Below are positions 7,336 to 15,305 of a DNA stretch of 64,000 nucleotides, piece by piece. The DNA is from Lewinella sp. IMCC34191 (GTDB lineage Bacteria; Bacteroidota; Bacteroidia; Chitinophagales; Saprospiraceae): positions 1 to 64,000 of the forward strand of contig NZ_QNQZ01000010.1 in NCBI RefSeq assembly GCF_003390935.1, written 5' to 3'. The first letter of the stretch is position 1. The number at the start of each line of letters is the position of its first letter. The position numbers and the translations under genes are program-made. A model generated the notes under the pieces. That model was not told the DNA's origin. It did not search any database and saw only the letters and a program-made list of their open reading frames with translations.

Positions 7336-7380
7336 GTGACATATATCACGTTTCCGGCGGGGCGGTGTGACTTAGGTCAC
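7336..7380 (-). promoter_or_regulatory. Two CRP-type palindromes upstream of the Rid gene
   Basis: GTGA-CATATA-TCAC (7336-7349) and GTGA-CTTAGG-TCAC (7367-7380) are perfect 4-6-4 palindromes of the GTGA-N6-TCAC class. Their centres are 31 bp apart, about three helical turns. They lie between the Crp gene stop (7390) and the Rid gene start. The Crp protein's recognition helix (SRETLSR) has the Arg-Glu...Arg pattern that reads GTGA in E. coli CRP. Confidence 0.7.
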
Positions 7381-7389
7381 TATATTCAT

Positions 7390-7947
7390 CTAGATACGAC
7401 TCAGGGTCTCCCGCGACACGCCGAGGTAGGTCGCCAACTGGGCTTTCGATACCCGCTGTAAGAGTTCCGGGTAGCGGTCCAGCAGGTGTTGGTACCGCTC
7501 GCGGGCATTCGAAGTAATCAGCGACAGGATGCGTTGCTGCGCGCCGATATTGCCCCGGGTGGCCTTCTCGAGGAAGAACAGGGCCATTTTGGGTAGCCGG
7601 CTACACAGGTTGCGGTAGGCGGCGAGCGACAGGCAGTACACCTCGGTATCCTCTATACACTGCAGGGACATGCTGGCCCGCGTCTCGGTGAAGTAGGCCA
7701 GGTAGTCGCTTTCCCACCAGTCTTCCATGGCAAAGGCTACGATGTACTCCTTTCCTTCCGCATCCGTGTGAATAAGCTTAAGCAGCCCGGAGATGACGAA
7801 GAACGCATCGGGGACCAGCTCTCCCTCCCGGATCAGGTACTCCCCCTTCTTCGCTTCCCGCTCGGAGAAGTGGTCCAGTACGATGGCAAACTCCCCGTCG
7901 GTGAGGGGGACGATCGCTTCGATGTGCGCCCGGAGGAATTTTCTCAT
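7390..7947 (-). CDS. Crp/Fnr family transcriptional regulator (Crp1)
   Basis: 185 aa. Cyclic-nucleotide-binding-type beta-roll at about residues 10-125 (GEYLIREGELVPDAFFVISG) and a winged HTH at the C-terminus (LATYLGVSRETLSRI). The recognition helix SRETLSR is nearly identical in key positions to E. coli CRP (R180, E181, R185). The protein stops right after this helix, about 8-10 residues short of its relatives, including the other two Crp proteins here. No N-terminal Cys cluster, so it is not an Fe-S sensor. Ligand unknown. Located upstream of the Rid-family gene and its paired GTGA-N6-TCAC sites. Confidence 0.85.
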   Translation of the reverse strand: MRKFLRAHIEAIVPLTDGEFAIVLDHFSEREAKKGEYLIREGELVPDAFFVISGLLKLIHTDAEGKEYIVAFAMEDWWESDYLAYFTETRASMSLQCIEDTEVYCLSLAAYRNLCSRLPKMALFFLEKATRGNIGAQQRILSLITSNARERYQHLLDRYPELLQRVSKAQLATYLGVSRETLSRI

Positions 7948-8121
7948 GCGTACGCGGGACTAGTCTATAAACGCTGCATTATTGCTGACGTCACGGTCCG
8001 TTTACCCGATCAGGTAACTCTATGCCAACGACGATGGTTGACACCTTCCGTCACGGGCGATCGCCGCGACGTGCCGTTGGTATGCAGGATACACCTCCCC
8101 GGTCCGATCCTCGGGAAGTGG

Positions 8122-8919
8122 CTACTTCAGCTTTTGCATAATGAAGCGGTGCGTCAGATAGGCGCTGAGGAGTGATACCAGCAGTCCGAGCAAGGTGCCC
8201 CAGTAGAGGCCGACGGATCCGTACAGGTACCGGATCGCGATGATGTAGGAGATCACGTTCACCGACCCGCTGATGAGCAGGGATTTGGCCAGGCCAACGG
8301 AAACCGCGGCGCCGCGGCTGCGGTGCAGAATGATCAGGGTAGAAACGAATACCGCCGGAAACGAAGCCAGGATGCCTCCGAACAGCGGATTAAGAAAGCG
8401 GGACGCCAGCACCGCGGTGCCGATGATCGTGCCCGCAAACAGCGCCCGGGTCAGGAGTTGCCCCCACCCGAAGTCAGCCCGCTGCCCCGCCGTGGAAAAG
8501 GCGTTGAACGTCCGTTCAAAGATGACCGTAACCAGGGTAAGTAACAAGCCGCAGATCACTACGCCCCAGAAGAAATCGTCCAGCCGGAAAACGATGATCA
8601 GGTACGATAGGCCAAACCATATCCCTAAGGCGGGCACCATCGCCTGCCACCAACCTCTTTTCGCCAGCGCGGCGTACGCCAGCAGGAACGGTCCGTTTAC
8701 GGCAAAGGCCAGGGGCACTACCGTGGTGGCGGCCACGACGGCATCGGTGCCCTGGCTCATTCCGATGAAAAAGAGGGCCACCACGACGGTGCTGGGAAGT
8801 CCGGCGATCAGTCCCCCGGTCTTGGTCCCCAGTTTTTCCACCAGCACGGTACTTAGCGCTACCCAGGTTCCGCCAATTAGGATGCTGGCGACTACCTTAT
8901 AGATGAAGTCTGGTTCCAT
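8122..8919 (-). CDS. DUF3147-like integral membrane protein
   Basis: 265 aa from ATG at 8919; about eight hydrophobic segments with two related halves, each with a LIAGLPST- or ILASFPAV-type motif following a Gly-rich turn (GTKTGGLIAGLPSTVVVALF and FGGILASFPAVFVSTLIIL). The repeated G-x(3)-P motif suggests an internally duplicated transporter-like fold. I place it near DUF3147 without certainty. A longer frame adds 39 residues, but those belong to a leftover SDR head and not to this protein. Substrate unknown. Confidence 0.65.
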   Translation of the reverse strand: MEPDFIYKVVASILIGGTWVALSTVLVEKLGTKTGGLIAGLPSTVVVALFFIGMSQGTDAVVAATTVVPLAFAVNGPFLLAYAALAKRGWWQAMVPALGIWFGLSYLIIVFRLDDFFWGVVICGLLLTLVTVIFERTFNAFSTAGQRADFGWGQLLTRALFAGTIIGTAVLASRFLNPLFGGILASFPAVFVSTLIILHRSRGAAVSVGLAKSLLISGSVNVISYIIAIRYLYGSVGLYWGTLLGLLVSLLSAYLTHRFIMQKLK

Positions 8920-8944
8920 GTAGAGGATAGTGGTCGATAAATTA

Positions 8945-9045
8945 CCCGCCCGAAGCACTAGGTACACGAGAATGCCTTCCCGGGCAAGTTGGCGGGCGAT
9001 ACCGAAGCCGCTACCTTTATTGGTGCCCGTAATCAATCCAAGATT
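8945..9045 (-). pseudogene. N-terminal head of a lost SDR gene
   Basis: The minus-strand frame reads GLITGTNKGSGFGIARQLAR and EGILVYLVLRAGN. It aligns with the start of the intact SDR at 14483-15217 (LVTGANKGIGLGIARQLAQEGIYVYL). The TGxxxGxG cofactor motif is present, but the ATG is gone (upstream frame begins without Met) and the sequence breaks off after about 33 residues. The frame runs on into the DUF3147-like gene, creating a false fusion. Confidence 0.75.
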
Positions 9046-9119
9046 AGGGCTGCCGGAGCAGTGCTGGCAGCCATAGGGCAGGTGTTTACCTCATCAACGA
9101 AGATGGCGGCCGAGCCTAG

Positions 9120-11984
9120 CTATTGCTTGATGACCGAGTCCACAACGCACCTCTCCCCTACCCTGCGTTTACAGAAGTAAAGGCCGGCCGGAAGATCGGA
9201 GATATTGATTTCCGTTTCCACCTCGACGGATCGGATCAACCTGCCCGCCGTATTGTAGATGTCAACCTGGTGTCCACCGGCAAGCTCCGGTAAGTAAAAT
9301 ATTCCGGTGGTGGGGTTGGGGAAGACGGAAGCGGTCAGTTGGTCGGGATCGACGGAAACGGTAGTCGTGGTGGATTTAGCGGGATCGAACTTCCATATTT
9401 GCCGACCTGAATCAACGGTGTAGGCCATAAAATAAAGCTGGCCGTCCAGCATAGTCATACGGCTGGGAAAGGAACTCTCCGGACCGGGAATGATATCCGC
9501 AGCCAGCCGGGTGCCGGCAGCGGTCCCGTCGGAAGTCCACAATTCAAAGCCGTGCTCGGCGTCGTAGGCCTGAAAAAAGAGCGTATCCCCAATGGCCACG
9601 AGGGAACTGGGGAGGGAGCTACGCTCACCGGCGTGAATGTCCTTGACCATGACCGTTCCTGCCGCGGTGCCGTCCGTCTTCCATAGTTCGAAACCGTCCT
9701 TACCGTTGTGGGCGGTGAAGTACAGCAGATTTTTAAATAGGCAGGATTCGACTTTCCTGACTGAACTCTCCGCACCGGGATTAATATCCGCTATCTGCCG
9801 GGTGCCCGATTCCGTTCCGTCAGAAATCCACAGTTCCCTGCCTGTATCATCGGTATGGGCTGTGAATACTAGGCTACCGTTGTAACCGGCCACCATGCTG
9901 GGTTGCGAATCCGGCTGAATTCCAAAATCTTTCACTCGTCGAACAAAGGGTTGACTCGCTGTGGCAACCCACAGACCGTAGTCCTCACTTGCCTGTTCCT
10001 TTGCTCGGAAGAAGAGCTTTCCATCGACGTTGATGAGTCCTTCACAGGTCCTGAACTGGTTTATCGATAGGGTACCATTTTCAGTTCCGTCACTTCTCCA
10101 GAGTAGATCACCGGATTCCGATGTGGTGAAATACAAGTATTCCCCCGAAGACACCATTTCACTCACCGTGAGGGCAACACCATACATATTAACCCCTAAG
10201 TTTCTGATGAATTCGACACCGGCTCCGTCTGACCTGCACAAATAGTGATAATCTCCTTGGTATACCGTAAAGTACCCAAAACCATTGTGGACGGTAATCT
10301 CAGAGGTCATGGAAGAAGTATATCCTTCGTTTATGTCCTCCACTATATAGGTACCCTTTTCCGTGCCGTCCGTTCGCCATAGTTCGTTTCCGTGAATAGT
10401 GTCAAGGGCCTCAAAGAGCACTTGATCACCCAATTGAACCGTAGAGAATGAGTATACAAGCCAGGCCTGGGTAGGAATATCTTCTGTACCCACAGACCTA
10501 CTAAAACTATAGAGCGAATTGCCGTATGGATGGTCATTTGCGGTAAATACCAGTCGTGCATTCACCACATGGAGCGGTTGGTCGTCCAGCCCGAATTTTT
10601 GGGTATGGATGTTATCAACCAAGTAAAAGGAAGCGTGGTCTGGATCGGACCGCCATAATTCAGAGCCCGTTGCCTGCGCGTACCGCGGAAAGTAGCTATG
10701 ACCGCCAAGTGGATATAGTTTCTCCACGTTATCCAGTTCCTCCACTCTTCGGGTACTTTCGGTCGTAAGCGCGGATAGCCATCCATCTGATTCAAAAGCA
10801 CCATTCTTCGCGGCGCAGAAGACCAGCGTTTCATTCACCGGCTGTAACATGCAAACACCGTCATTGCGTTGGTATGGTTCCTCGGGATCGGCCGCAAGTT
10901 TTTGAATAGTAGAAACCGTGCGATCAGTCAGGTCCAGGCCAAGCAAAGAAGTACCCCCCTCCGGATTGGGACCACAAAAAAACAGGCTATCTCCTCGGGG
11001 CAGCAGATTGGAAGTCATAAAATATTCGGGCCGCCATTCGTCGTATATAAGGCTGCTTCCGACGGCAGTACCGTCCGTCTCGTAAATAAATAGCCGATTA
11101 GAATATTCCTCAAAAAATGAAAAATACAGTTTGCCACTGGCGACTATTACGTCTCCGTATGCGATGAGTTGTGTAAAGGCCTGGTGAAAGCTGGTTACCT
11201 GCTCGGTATTCTCGACCGTTCCGTCGGTACGATGTAGATAGCGTCGGCTGATAAAGTATAGCTTATCTTCAAATTCTATATACTGGCTTAGGGGCGTGGT
11301 GCCGCCGGGGGCCGATCCATTACCATCCAGTTCCTGCGTGATGGGATAGGTTCCTGCCTCCGATCCGTCACTACGCCAGACTCTGGAGTTACTTGTGCCG
11401 GGTACCTGAATAGTGAAGATGAAGGTGTTCTTACATTTGCCCTGGTAGGAAGGATTATTCCAGTAGGGAATACTATCCTTTACCATTCTGGTCCCGGCCT
11501 CCGTTCCGTTACTTGTCCATACCTGTAAGATATCTTCCTCCTCGGCAAGGAAGTACAAATCACTTTCCACTACCGTGAGTTTGTTGACCCTGCCCATTAG
11601 GTTGTTTGTGACCTTTATCGTCCCCGACCGAGTCCCGTCCGTTTTCCAGATTTCTCCTTCCGAATACTCGTCAGCCGCAATGAAATAAATTGCATCATCG
11701 AGTACTACCGCCGTACTCTCAAATGACACTTGCAGACCGCTCTGCATACCAGGATTGATATCCTTGAGTAGCCGTGCCGCTTCATCACCCTCTTTCACCC
11801 ATATTTCCCGACCGTGGCCGTCAGTCAGCGCACTGAAAAGTAGTTGGTCACCAAATTGCACAAAATCACGCAAATAGGATGATTTATCCTTGTTCTGGTC
11901 GCGTAGTAGATTTGTTATTTGATCCTGCCCAAAGAGTGCCTGCACGCATAGTACGAATAGAAGAAGCCAGCTATATTTTTTCAT
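9120..11984 (-). CDS. Secreted ELWxxDGTxxGT-repeat protein with T9SS tail
   Basis: About 954 aa. Signal peptide (MKKYSWLLLFVLCVQALFGQ; ATG at 11984, with another ATG three codons upstream). The body is a series of beta-propeller-like repeats with the hallmark ELW-x2-DGT-x2-GT, for example ELWRTDGTEKGTYIVEDI, ELWISDGTESGTRQIADI, ELWKTDGTAAGTVMVKDI and ELWTSDGTAAGTRLAADI, at least nine in various states. The C-terminus (ASVFPNPTTGIFYLPEL, then VDIYNTAGRLI) is a T9SS type A sorting domain. Such proteins are exported or surface-bound; a binding role is assumed from the fold. The sequence ends VVDSVIKQ. A TAAATTTG promoter box lies 87 bases upstream. Confidence 0.85.
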   Translation of the reverse strand: MKKYSWLLLFVLCVQALFGQDQITNLLRDQNKDKSSYLRDFVQFGDQLLFSALTDGHGREIWVKEGDEAARLLKDINPGMQSGLQVSFESTAVVLDDAIYFIAADEYSEGEIWKTDGTRSGTIKVTNNLMGRVNKLTVVESDLYFLAEEEDILQVWTSNGTEAGTRMVKDSIPYWNNPSYQGKCKNTFIFTIQVPGTSNSRVWRSDGSEAGTYPITQELDGNGSAPGGTTPLSQYIEFEDKLYFISRRYLHRTDGTVENTEQVTSFHQAFTQLIAYGDVIVASGKLYFSFFEEYSNRLFIYETDGTAVGSSLIYDEWRPEYFMTSNLLPRGDSLFFCGPNPEGGTSLLGLDLTDRTVSTIQKLAADPEEPYQRNDGVCMLQPVNETLVFCAAKNGAFESDGWLSALTTESTRRVEELDNVEKLYPLGGHSYFPRYAQATGSELWRSDPDHASFYLVDNIHTQKFGLDDQPLHVVNARLVFTANDHPYGNSLYSFSRSVGTEDIPTQAWLVYSFSTVQLGDQVLFEALDTIHGNELWRTDGTEKGTYIVEDINEGYTSSMTSEITVHNGFGYFTVYQGDYHYLCRSDGAGVEFIRNLGVNMYGVALTVSEMVSSGEYLYFTTSESGDLLWRSDGTENGTLSINQFRTCEGLINVDGKLFFRAKEQASEDYGLWVATASQPFVRRVKDFGIQPDSQPSMVAGYNGSLVFTAHTDDTGRELWISDGTESGTRQIADINPGAESSVRKVESCLFKNLLYFTAHNGKDGFELWKTDGTAAGTVMVKDIHAGERSSLPSSLVAIGDTLFFQAYDAEHGFELWTSDGTAAGTRLAADIIPGPESSFPSRMTMLDGQLYFMAYTVDSGRQIWKFDPAKSTTTTVSVDPDQLTASVFPNPTTGIFYLPELAGGHQVDIYNTAGRLIRSVEVETEINISDLPAGLYFCKRRVGERCVVDSVIKQ

Positions 11985-12070
11985 AAAATGCATGTAGTTA
12001 CGGGTGTGGGGGTGTATTCCAACCCTTAACGCTTTGTAACGCGCTTACAAACTCAACATTTTGTGGGGAG

Positions 12071-12078
12071 CAAATTTA
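12071..12078 (-). promoter_or_regulatory. Bacteroidota -7 box
   Basis: Reads TAAATTTG on the minus strand, matching TAnnTTTG, 87 bases before the ELWxxDGT protein start. No good -33 TTTG is seen at the right spacing. Confidence 0.4.
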
Positions 12079-12250
12079 AGGGCTGTCCTTCCGGTGATGC
12101 ACGCCACCGCAGTACGGACCTGCAAGAAGCAGTACATTTAGTGCCAGGCAAATAATCGACTTGGCCGGTTGATTCGTCAGCGTTGGTAACGGGAAACAGT
12201 GTTCAGGGTGATCCTTGGAACCAAAGAGCGTAGTGTCTTCCCTTTTCTGG

Positions 12251-12380
12251 TAGTGATTTTCTCCTGCGCCCCGCCGCAAAAAACAGAACACCCCCGCACG
12301 CACATACTACGTACGGGGGGTGTCCCTTTCCATCTACTAGTTGATCAAGGCACGCCAAACGCCTGGGTCGCGCCGACTTC
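12251..12380 (-). repeat. Duplicated SDR-trailer segment, copy 2
   Basis: It matches 6429-6560, including the 15-mer CCTGCGCCCCGCCGC (12263-12277), a terminator stem, and the sequence running into a decayed SDR. The SDR part is longer here than in copy 1. Confidence 0.75.
12280..12323 (-). terminator. Terminator of the decayed SDR
   Basis: Stem ACACCCCCG (12288-12296) with CGGGGGGTGT (12314-12323). On the minus strand the hairpin is followed by TCTGTTTTTTG, a good U-tract. Confidence 0.6.
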
Positions 12381-12605
12381 CACCGGCTCCAGGCCCTCGT
12401 GGCTTTTGCTGTCGGTGCTGATGTAGCCCGGGCATACGGCGTTGACCTTGGAGTCGGTGTCCCGCAGGTCGTACGCCAGCTGGATGGTGTACCTATTGAG
12501 GACCGTCTTGGATGTCTGGTAGGCCGTCGTTTTGAAGTAATCGTGGGGTTATCGGGGTCAGTAGCCGCGGTCTGTGAGGCCAGTCAGGAGCTCAGGTTCG
12601 TGATG
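12362..12605 (-). pseudogene. C-terminal half of an SDR gene, frameshifted
   Basis: The minus-strand translation carries LASQTAATDPDNP, then after a frameshift YFKTTAYQTSKTVLNRYTIQ and LAYDLRDTDSKVNAVCPG, and ends near EPVEVGATQA. It follows the intact SDR at 14483-15217 closely, including the YxxSK catalytic motif. The N-terminal half is missing and the tail is damaged. It is the third trace of this SDR family in 9 kb. Confidence 0.85.
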
Positions 12606-12638
12606 ATGGGGGGGCGGGGGCGTCGCAAAGGCATTTGG

Positions 12639-12702
12639 AAAGGCAAAATTTTATTGATAAAAATTAATTATTTATTGTTTATCGATAAATATATTTGCCT
12701 TT
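12639..12702 (+). promoter_or_regulatory. 64-bp palindrome over the DUF2975/XRE promoter
   Basis: Left arm AAAGGCAAAATTTTATTGAT followed by AAA, right arm TTTATCGATAAATATATTTG followed by CCTTT: imperfect inverted repeats of about 24 bases around an AT-rich centre. The right arm contains TATATTTG (12690-12697), a TAnnTTTG promoter box for the gene at 12723. An operator for the small XRE protein encoded downstream is the simplest reading. Confidence 0.7.
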
Positions 12703-12722
12703 AGTCCATCATTCTTATCAAC

Positions 12723-13208
12723 ATGCTGCTCAAAAGAATCCCCGTACTGTTTCTACAAGTAGCCTTGGTGCTCTTCGGCTTGGTCGTTCTCGCGCTGCTC
12801 ATCGTAATGCCCCTGCAAGAGGGTCGGGCGCAGGATCTGGATCTGTGGTCGGTGTACACGGATCCATTTATTCTCTTTGGCTATGCGGCGTCGATTGCTT
12901 TCTTCGTCGGCTTATACTACGGTATACGCCTCCTCCACCGTATCGGCAATAACTCACTGTTTTCGCCGCCCTCCGGCAAGCTACTGCGTACCATGAAGGT
13001 CTGCACGTTGATTTTGGGCCTATGCGTCGTACTGGCCGGAATGTATATCCGCCTCTTTCACCACCCCGACGACGATCCCGCCGGATTTCTAGCCCTCTGC
13101 ATCGCCGTGACGTTCGCCCTGCTCATGGCAACCGCGGCAATTTCGGTGGTGGAGAAACTTTTGCGCAAAGCCATCGAATTGCAATCCGAAAACGAATTAA
13201 CTATCTAG
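12723..13208 (+). CDS. DUF2975 family membrane protein
   Basis: 161 aa with four predicted membrane helices: FLQVALVLFGLVVLALLIVM, FILFGYAASIAFFVGLYYGI, CTLILGLCVVLAGMYI and LCIAVTFALLMATAAISVVE. A cytosolic loop after helix 2 (RLLHRIGNNSLFSPPSGKLL) and the overall spacing are those of DUF2975. The family is typically encoded with a small YozG-type HTH regulator, as here (3-base gap). Function unknown. The promoter lies within a long palindrome. Starts at ATG 12723. Confidence 0.85.
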   Translation: MLLKRIPVLFLQVALVLFGLVVLALLIVMPLQEGRAQDLDLWSVYTDPFILFGYAASIAFFVGLYYGIRLLHRIGNNSLFSPPSGKLLRTMKVCTLILGLCVVLAGMYIRLFHHPDDDPAGFLALCIAVTFALLMATAAISVVEKLLRKAIELQSENELTI

Positions 13209-13211
13209 CAC

Positions 13212-13442
13212 ATGCCGATCGTAGTAAACCTTGACGTAATGATGGCCCGCCGGAAAATATCACTGAACGAACTATCCGCCCGCGTAGAATTATCCCTCTC
13301 GAATCTCAGCATCCTGAAAACGGGCAAGGCCAAGGCCATCCGCTTCACGACCCTGGAGGTCATCTGTAGGGAGCTTGATTGCCAGCCTGGCGAACTGCTG
13401 GAATACGTACCGGATAATCAGGCCGTTATTCAGGATGGCTAG
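13212..13442 (+). CDS. YozG-type XRE transcriptional regulator
   Basis: 76 aa, a single Cro/CI-like HTH: MIVNLDVMMARRKISLNELS-like N-terminus (here MPIVVNLDVMMARRKISLNE), recognition region VELSLSNLSILKTGKAKAIR, then LEVICRELDCQPGELLEYVP. This is the HTH_26/YozG family that follows DUF2975 genes. Co-transcribed with the membrane protein 3 bases upstream. Probably binds the palindrome at 12639-12702. Confidence 0.85.
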   Translation: MPIVVNLDVMMARRKISLNELSARVELSLSNLSILKTGKAKAIRFTTLEVICRELDCQPGELLEYVPDNQAVIQDG

Positions 13443-13657
13443 ATGTAGACCACCTTCGGTTATCCGGTTGATCTACCGACGATATAGATGTAACCGTCTT
13501 ACTATACCGCTTTCGTACAGGCGCTTAAATTAGAATTCTTAGGTATGACCGACCAAAAAGGGACTCACCAATACTTTTCTAGAAAAATCCAGCGCTAACG
13601 GAGCTGAAACAATCGGCACGGGAGGATCAATCCGGCTTATCCCGACAATCAATTGTT

Positions 13658-14380
13658 ATGTCTTTAATAGCCCGTTTCGAAGCCTTCTACCTACGTGCGA
13701 AAAAGAATCGTTGGTACTGGCTGTTCTCTGTTTTCTGCCGGGTGGCGCTGGCCTTTGCCTTCACCACCGCCGGCCTGACTAAAGTGGTGGGGGAGCGCTT
13801 CGCCAGCGGCCTGTCCGAACTGCACCCGATGGGAGCCTACTTGACCGCGCTTCACCGCACCGGATACTACTACACTTTCATCGGTTACGCCCAAATGCTG
13901 GCCGCCATCCTGCTGCTGATCCCCCGCACCGTGCTACTGGGCTCCCTACTCTATTTCCCGATTATCGTCAACATCTGGCTGCTTTCCTACGCCGTGCGCT
14001 TCGAGGGGTCGATCGTTACCTCGCCGCTCATGGTGCTGGCCAATCTGTACCTATTGGTGTGGCACTACGACCGCATCCGCTATTTGCTCCCCTTCCGGAA
14101 ATTTTCTCATCTCGGGCTGGTGGAAAAGCCGGCGGTCTATGACAACCGATTCCCGTGGCGGTTCCTGGGTAGTGTTTTGCTTACTGTAGTAGCGGTGGTC
14201 CTATTCGCCCGCTTTGGCCACGAGGTGATGCCCCGTAATTCTCTGCGCGACTGTAAGCTGCAGTTCGAGGATTCGGGCGCCGGAAGCGCAGGAGACAACT
14301 TTTGCAACTGTATTCATCGCCGAGGAGAAACCCTTGACCAATGTCTGCAGGAATATGAGGCGGCACGCAACGCGGACTGA
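13658..14380 (+). CDS. DoxX-like membrane protein with C-terminal Cys motif
   Basis: 240 aa. About five hydrophobic segments: WLFSVFCRVALAFAFTTAGL followed by TKVVG (the DoxX-type helix 1 signature), FIGYAQMLAAILLLIPR, LLYFPIIVNIWLLSYAV, SPLMVLANLYLLVWHY and LGSVLLTVVAVVLFARF. The periplasmic tail has CKLQFE, then NFCNCIHRRGETLDQCL with four Cys in total, which may form disulfides. The family is loosely tied to redox and thiosulfate metabolism; no substrate can be inferred. It shares a bidirectional terminator with the convergent SDR. Confidence 0.65.
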   Translation: MSLIARFEAFYLRAKKNRWYWLFSVFCRVALAFAFTTAGLTKVVGERFASGLSELHPMGAYLTALHRTGYYYTFIGYAQMLAAILLLIPRTVLLGSLLYFPIIVNIWLLSYAVRFEGSIVTSPLMVLANLYLLVWHYDRIRYLLPFRKFSHLGLVEKPAVYDNRFPWRFLGSVLLTVVAVVLFARFGHEVMPRNSLRDCKLQFEDSGAGSAGDNFCNCIHRRGETLDQCLQEYEAARNAD

Positions 14381-14416
14381 GTTCACGACCCGAGTTCCGT
14401 TACGGACCAAAGAAAT

Positions 14417-14446
14417 CCCCTCTACAAAGCGATGTTTGTAGAGGGG
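14417..14446. terminator. Bidirectional terminator
   Basis: Perfect 12-bp stem CCCCTCTACAAA / TTTGTAGAGGGG around GCGATG, between the convergent DoxX-like and SDR genes. T-rich flanks are weak on both sides. Confidence 0.75.
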
Positions 14447-14482
14447 TTGAGGGCTACACTAAAGCAGTCCGGTTTTCTGAGG

Positions 14483-15217
14483 TTACCAGGGTGCCGCAGT
14501 CTCCGGAAAGAAGGCTTCACTGAAGTACTGCCCCGTAGGCCCGTCATCCCCGATCAGCGCATACTTCACGATACGCGCCGCACCGACTTCCACGGGTTCG
14601 GTACCGGGGTTACGATTCATATCCGTGTCGATGGCGCCGGGGCAGACGGCGTTCACCCGGAATTTGGTATCCCGCAGGTCGTAGGCGACCTGGATGGTGT
14701 ACATATTCAGGGCGGTTTTGGAGGACTGGTAGCCGGTGAGCTTTACGCCATAATATGGGTTGGACGAGTCGGTCGCCACGGTCTGCGAGGCCAGGCCCGT
14801 GCTGACGTTGACGATCCGCGGGGCGTCGGATCCCCGCATCAGATCCACGAAGGCCTGGGTCATGCGAACCACGCCGTAGTAGTTGGTTTCGAAGACATCT
14901 TTGATCGCTTCGGGGCTTTGGGTCAGCGACCCCTGCTCGGTGCCGCCACCGACGCCCGCGTTGTTGATGAGGATGTCGAGGCTATCGACCTTTCCGGCGA
15001 TATACGCACGGGCGGCGTCGACGGAGGCCTGGTCGTTAACGTCCAGCTGGACCGTCTCGACTTTGGTCAGGCCCTCCAATTTCAGTTGTTCGACCGCCTT
15101 CTGGCCGTTCTCCAGGTTGCGGCTGCCGAGGTAGACGTAAATGCCTTCCTGTGCCAGCTGGCGGGCGATTCCGAGTCCGATGCCTTTGTTTGCGCCGGTA
15201 ACTAATGCAGTTTTCAT
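14483..15217 (-). CDS. Short-chain dehydrogenase/reductase, intact
   Basis: 244 aa classical SDR. NAD(P)-binding TGANKGIG at residues 8-15, NNAG near 88-91, catalytic Ser in NVSTG, and YQSSK as the catalytic Tyr-x3-Lys. PG motif (CPGAIDTDM) follows. The sequence resembles the carbonyl-reductase-like SDRs of plants and bacteria that reduce small aldehydes and ketones. The substrate is unknown. It lies downstream of an AraC regulator on the same strand. Fragments of close paralogues occur at 6557-6612, 8945-9045 and 12362-12605. Confidence 0.9.
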   Translation of the reverse strand: MKTALVTGANKGIGLGIARQLAQEGIYVYLGSRNLENGQKAVEQLKLEGLTKVETVQLDVNDQASVDAARAYIAGKVDSLDILINNAGVGGGTEQGSLTQSPEAIKDVFETNYYGVVRMTQAFVDLMRGSDAPRIVNVSTGLASQTVATDSSNPYYGVKLTGYQSSKTALNMYTIQVAYDLRDTKFRVNAVCPGAIDTDMNRNPGTEPVEVGAARIVKYALIGDDGPTGQYFSEAFFPETAAPW

Positions 15218-15245
15218 GGGGGTAGTATTGCGTTAAATGATGGGG

Positions 15246-15268
15246 CAAAACTACCGGGGGTACCGGGG
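15246..15268 (-). promoter_or_regulatory. SDR promoter box and adjacent direct repeat
   Basis: TAGTTTTG on the minus strand (15246-15253) fits the -7 consensus TAnnTTTG, 29 bases before the SDR start. Directly upstream is a direct repeat TACCGGGG-G-TACCGGGG (15252-15268), 9-bp period. AraC-family proteins often bind direct repeats next to the -33 region; this is a candidate site for the neighbouring AraC protein. Confidence 0.45.
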
Positions 15269-15305
15269 CACTATACCGTACAAATTATTCGAAAACCCGG
15301 ACAAA

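Noticed and set aside
8122-9036. Apparent SDR-membrane protein fusion
   Set aside because: The first 39 codons start at TTG and match an SDR head; the membrane protein has its own ATG at 8919. It is a leftover fragment joined by chance to an open frame.
14432-15205. 257-codon plus-strand frame opposite the intact SDR
   Set aside because: It is a shadow of the SDR; the minus-strand frame has all the SDR catalytic motifs.
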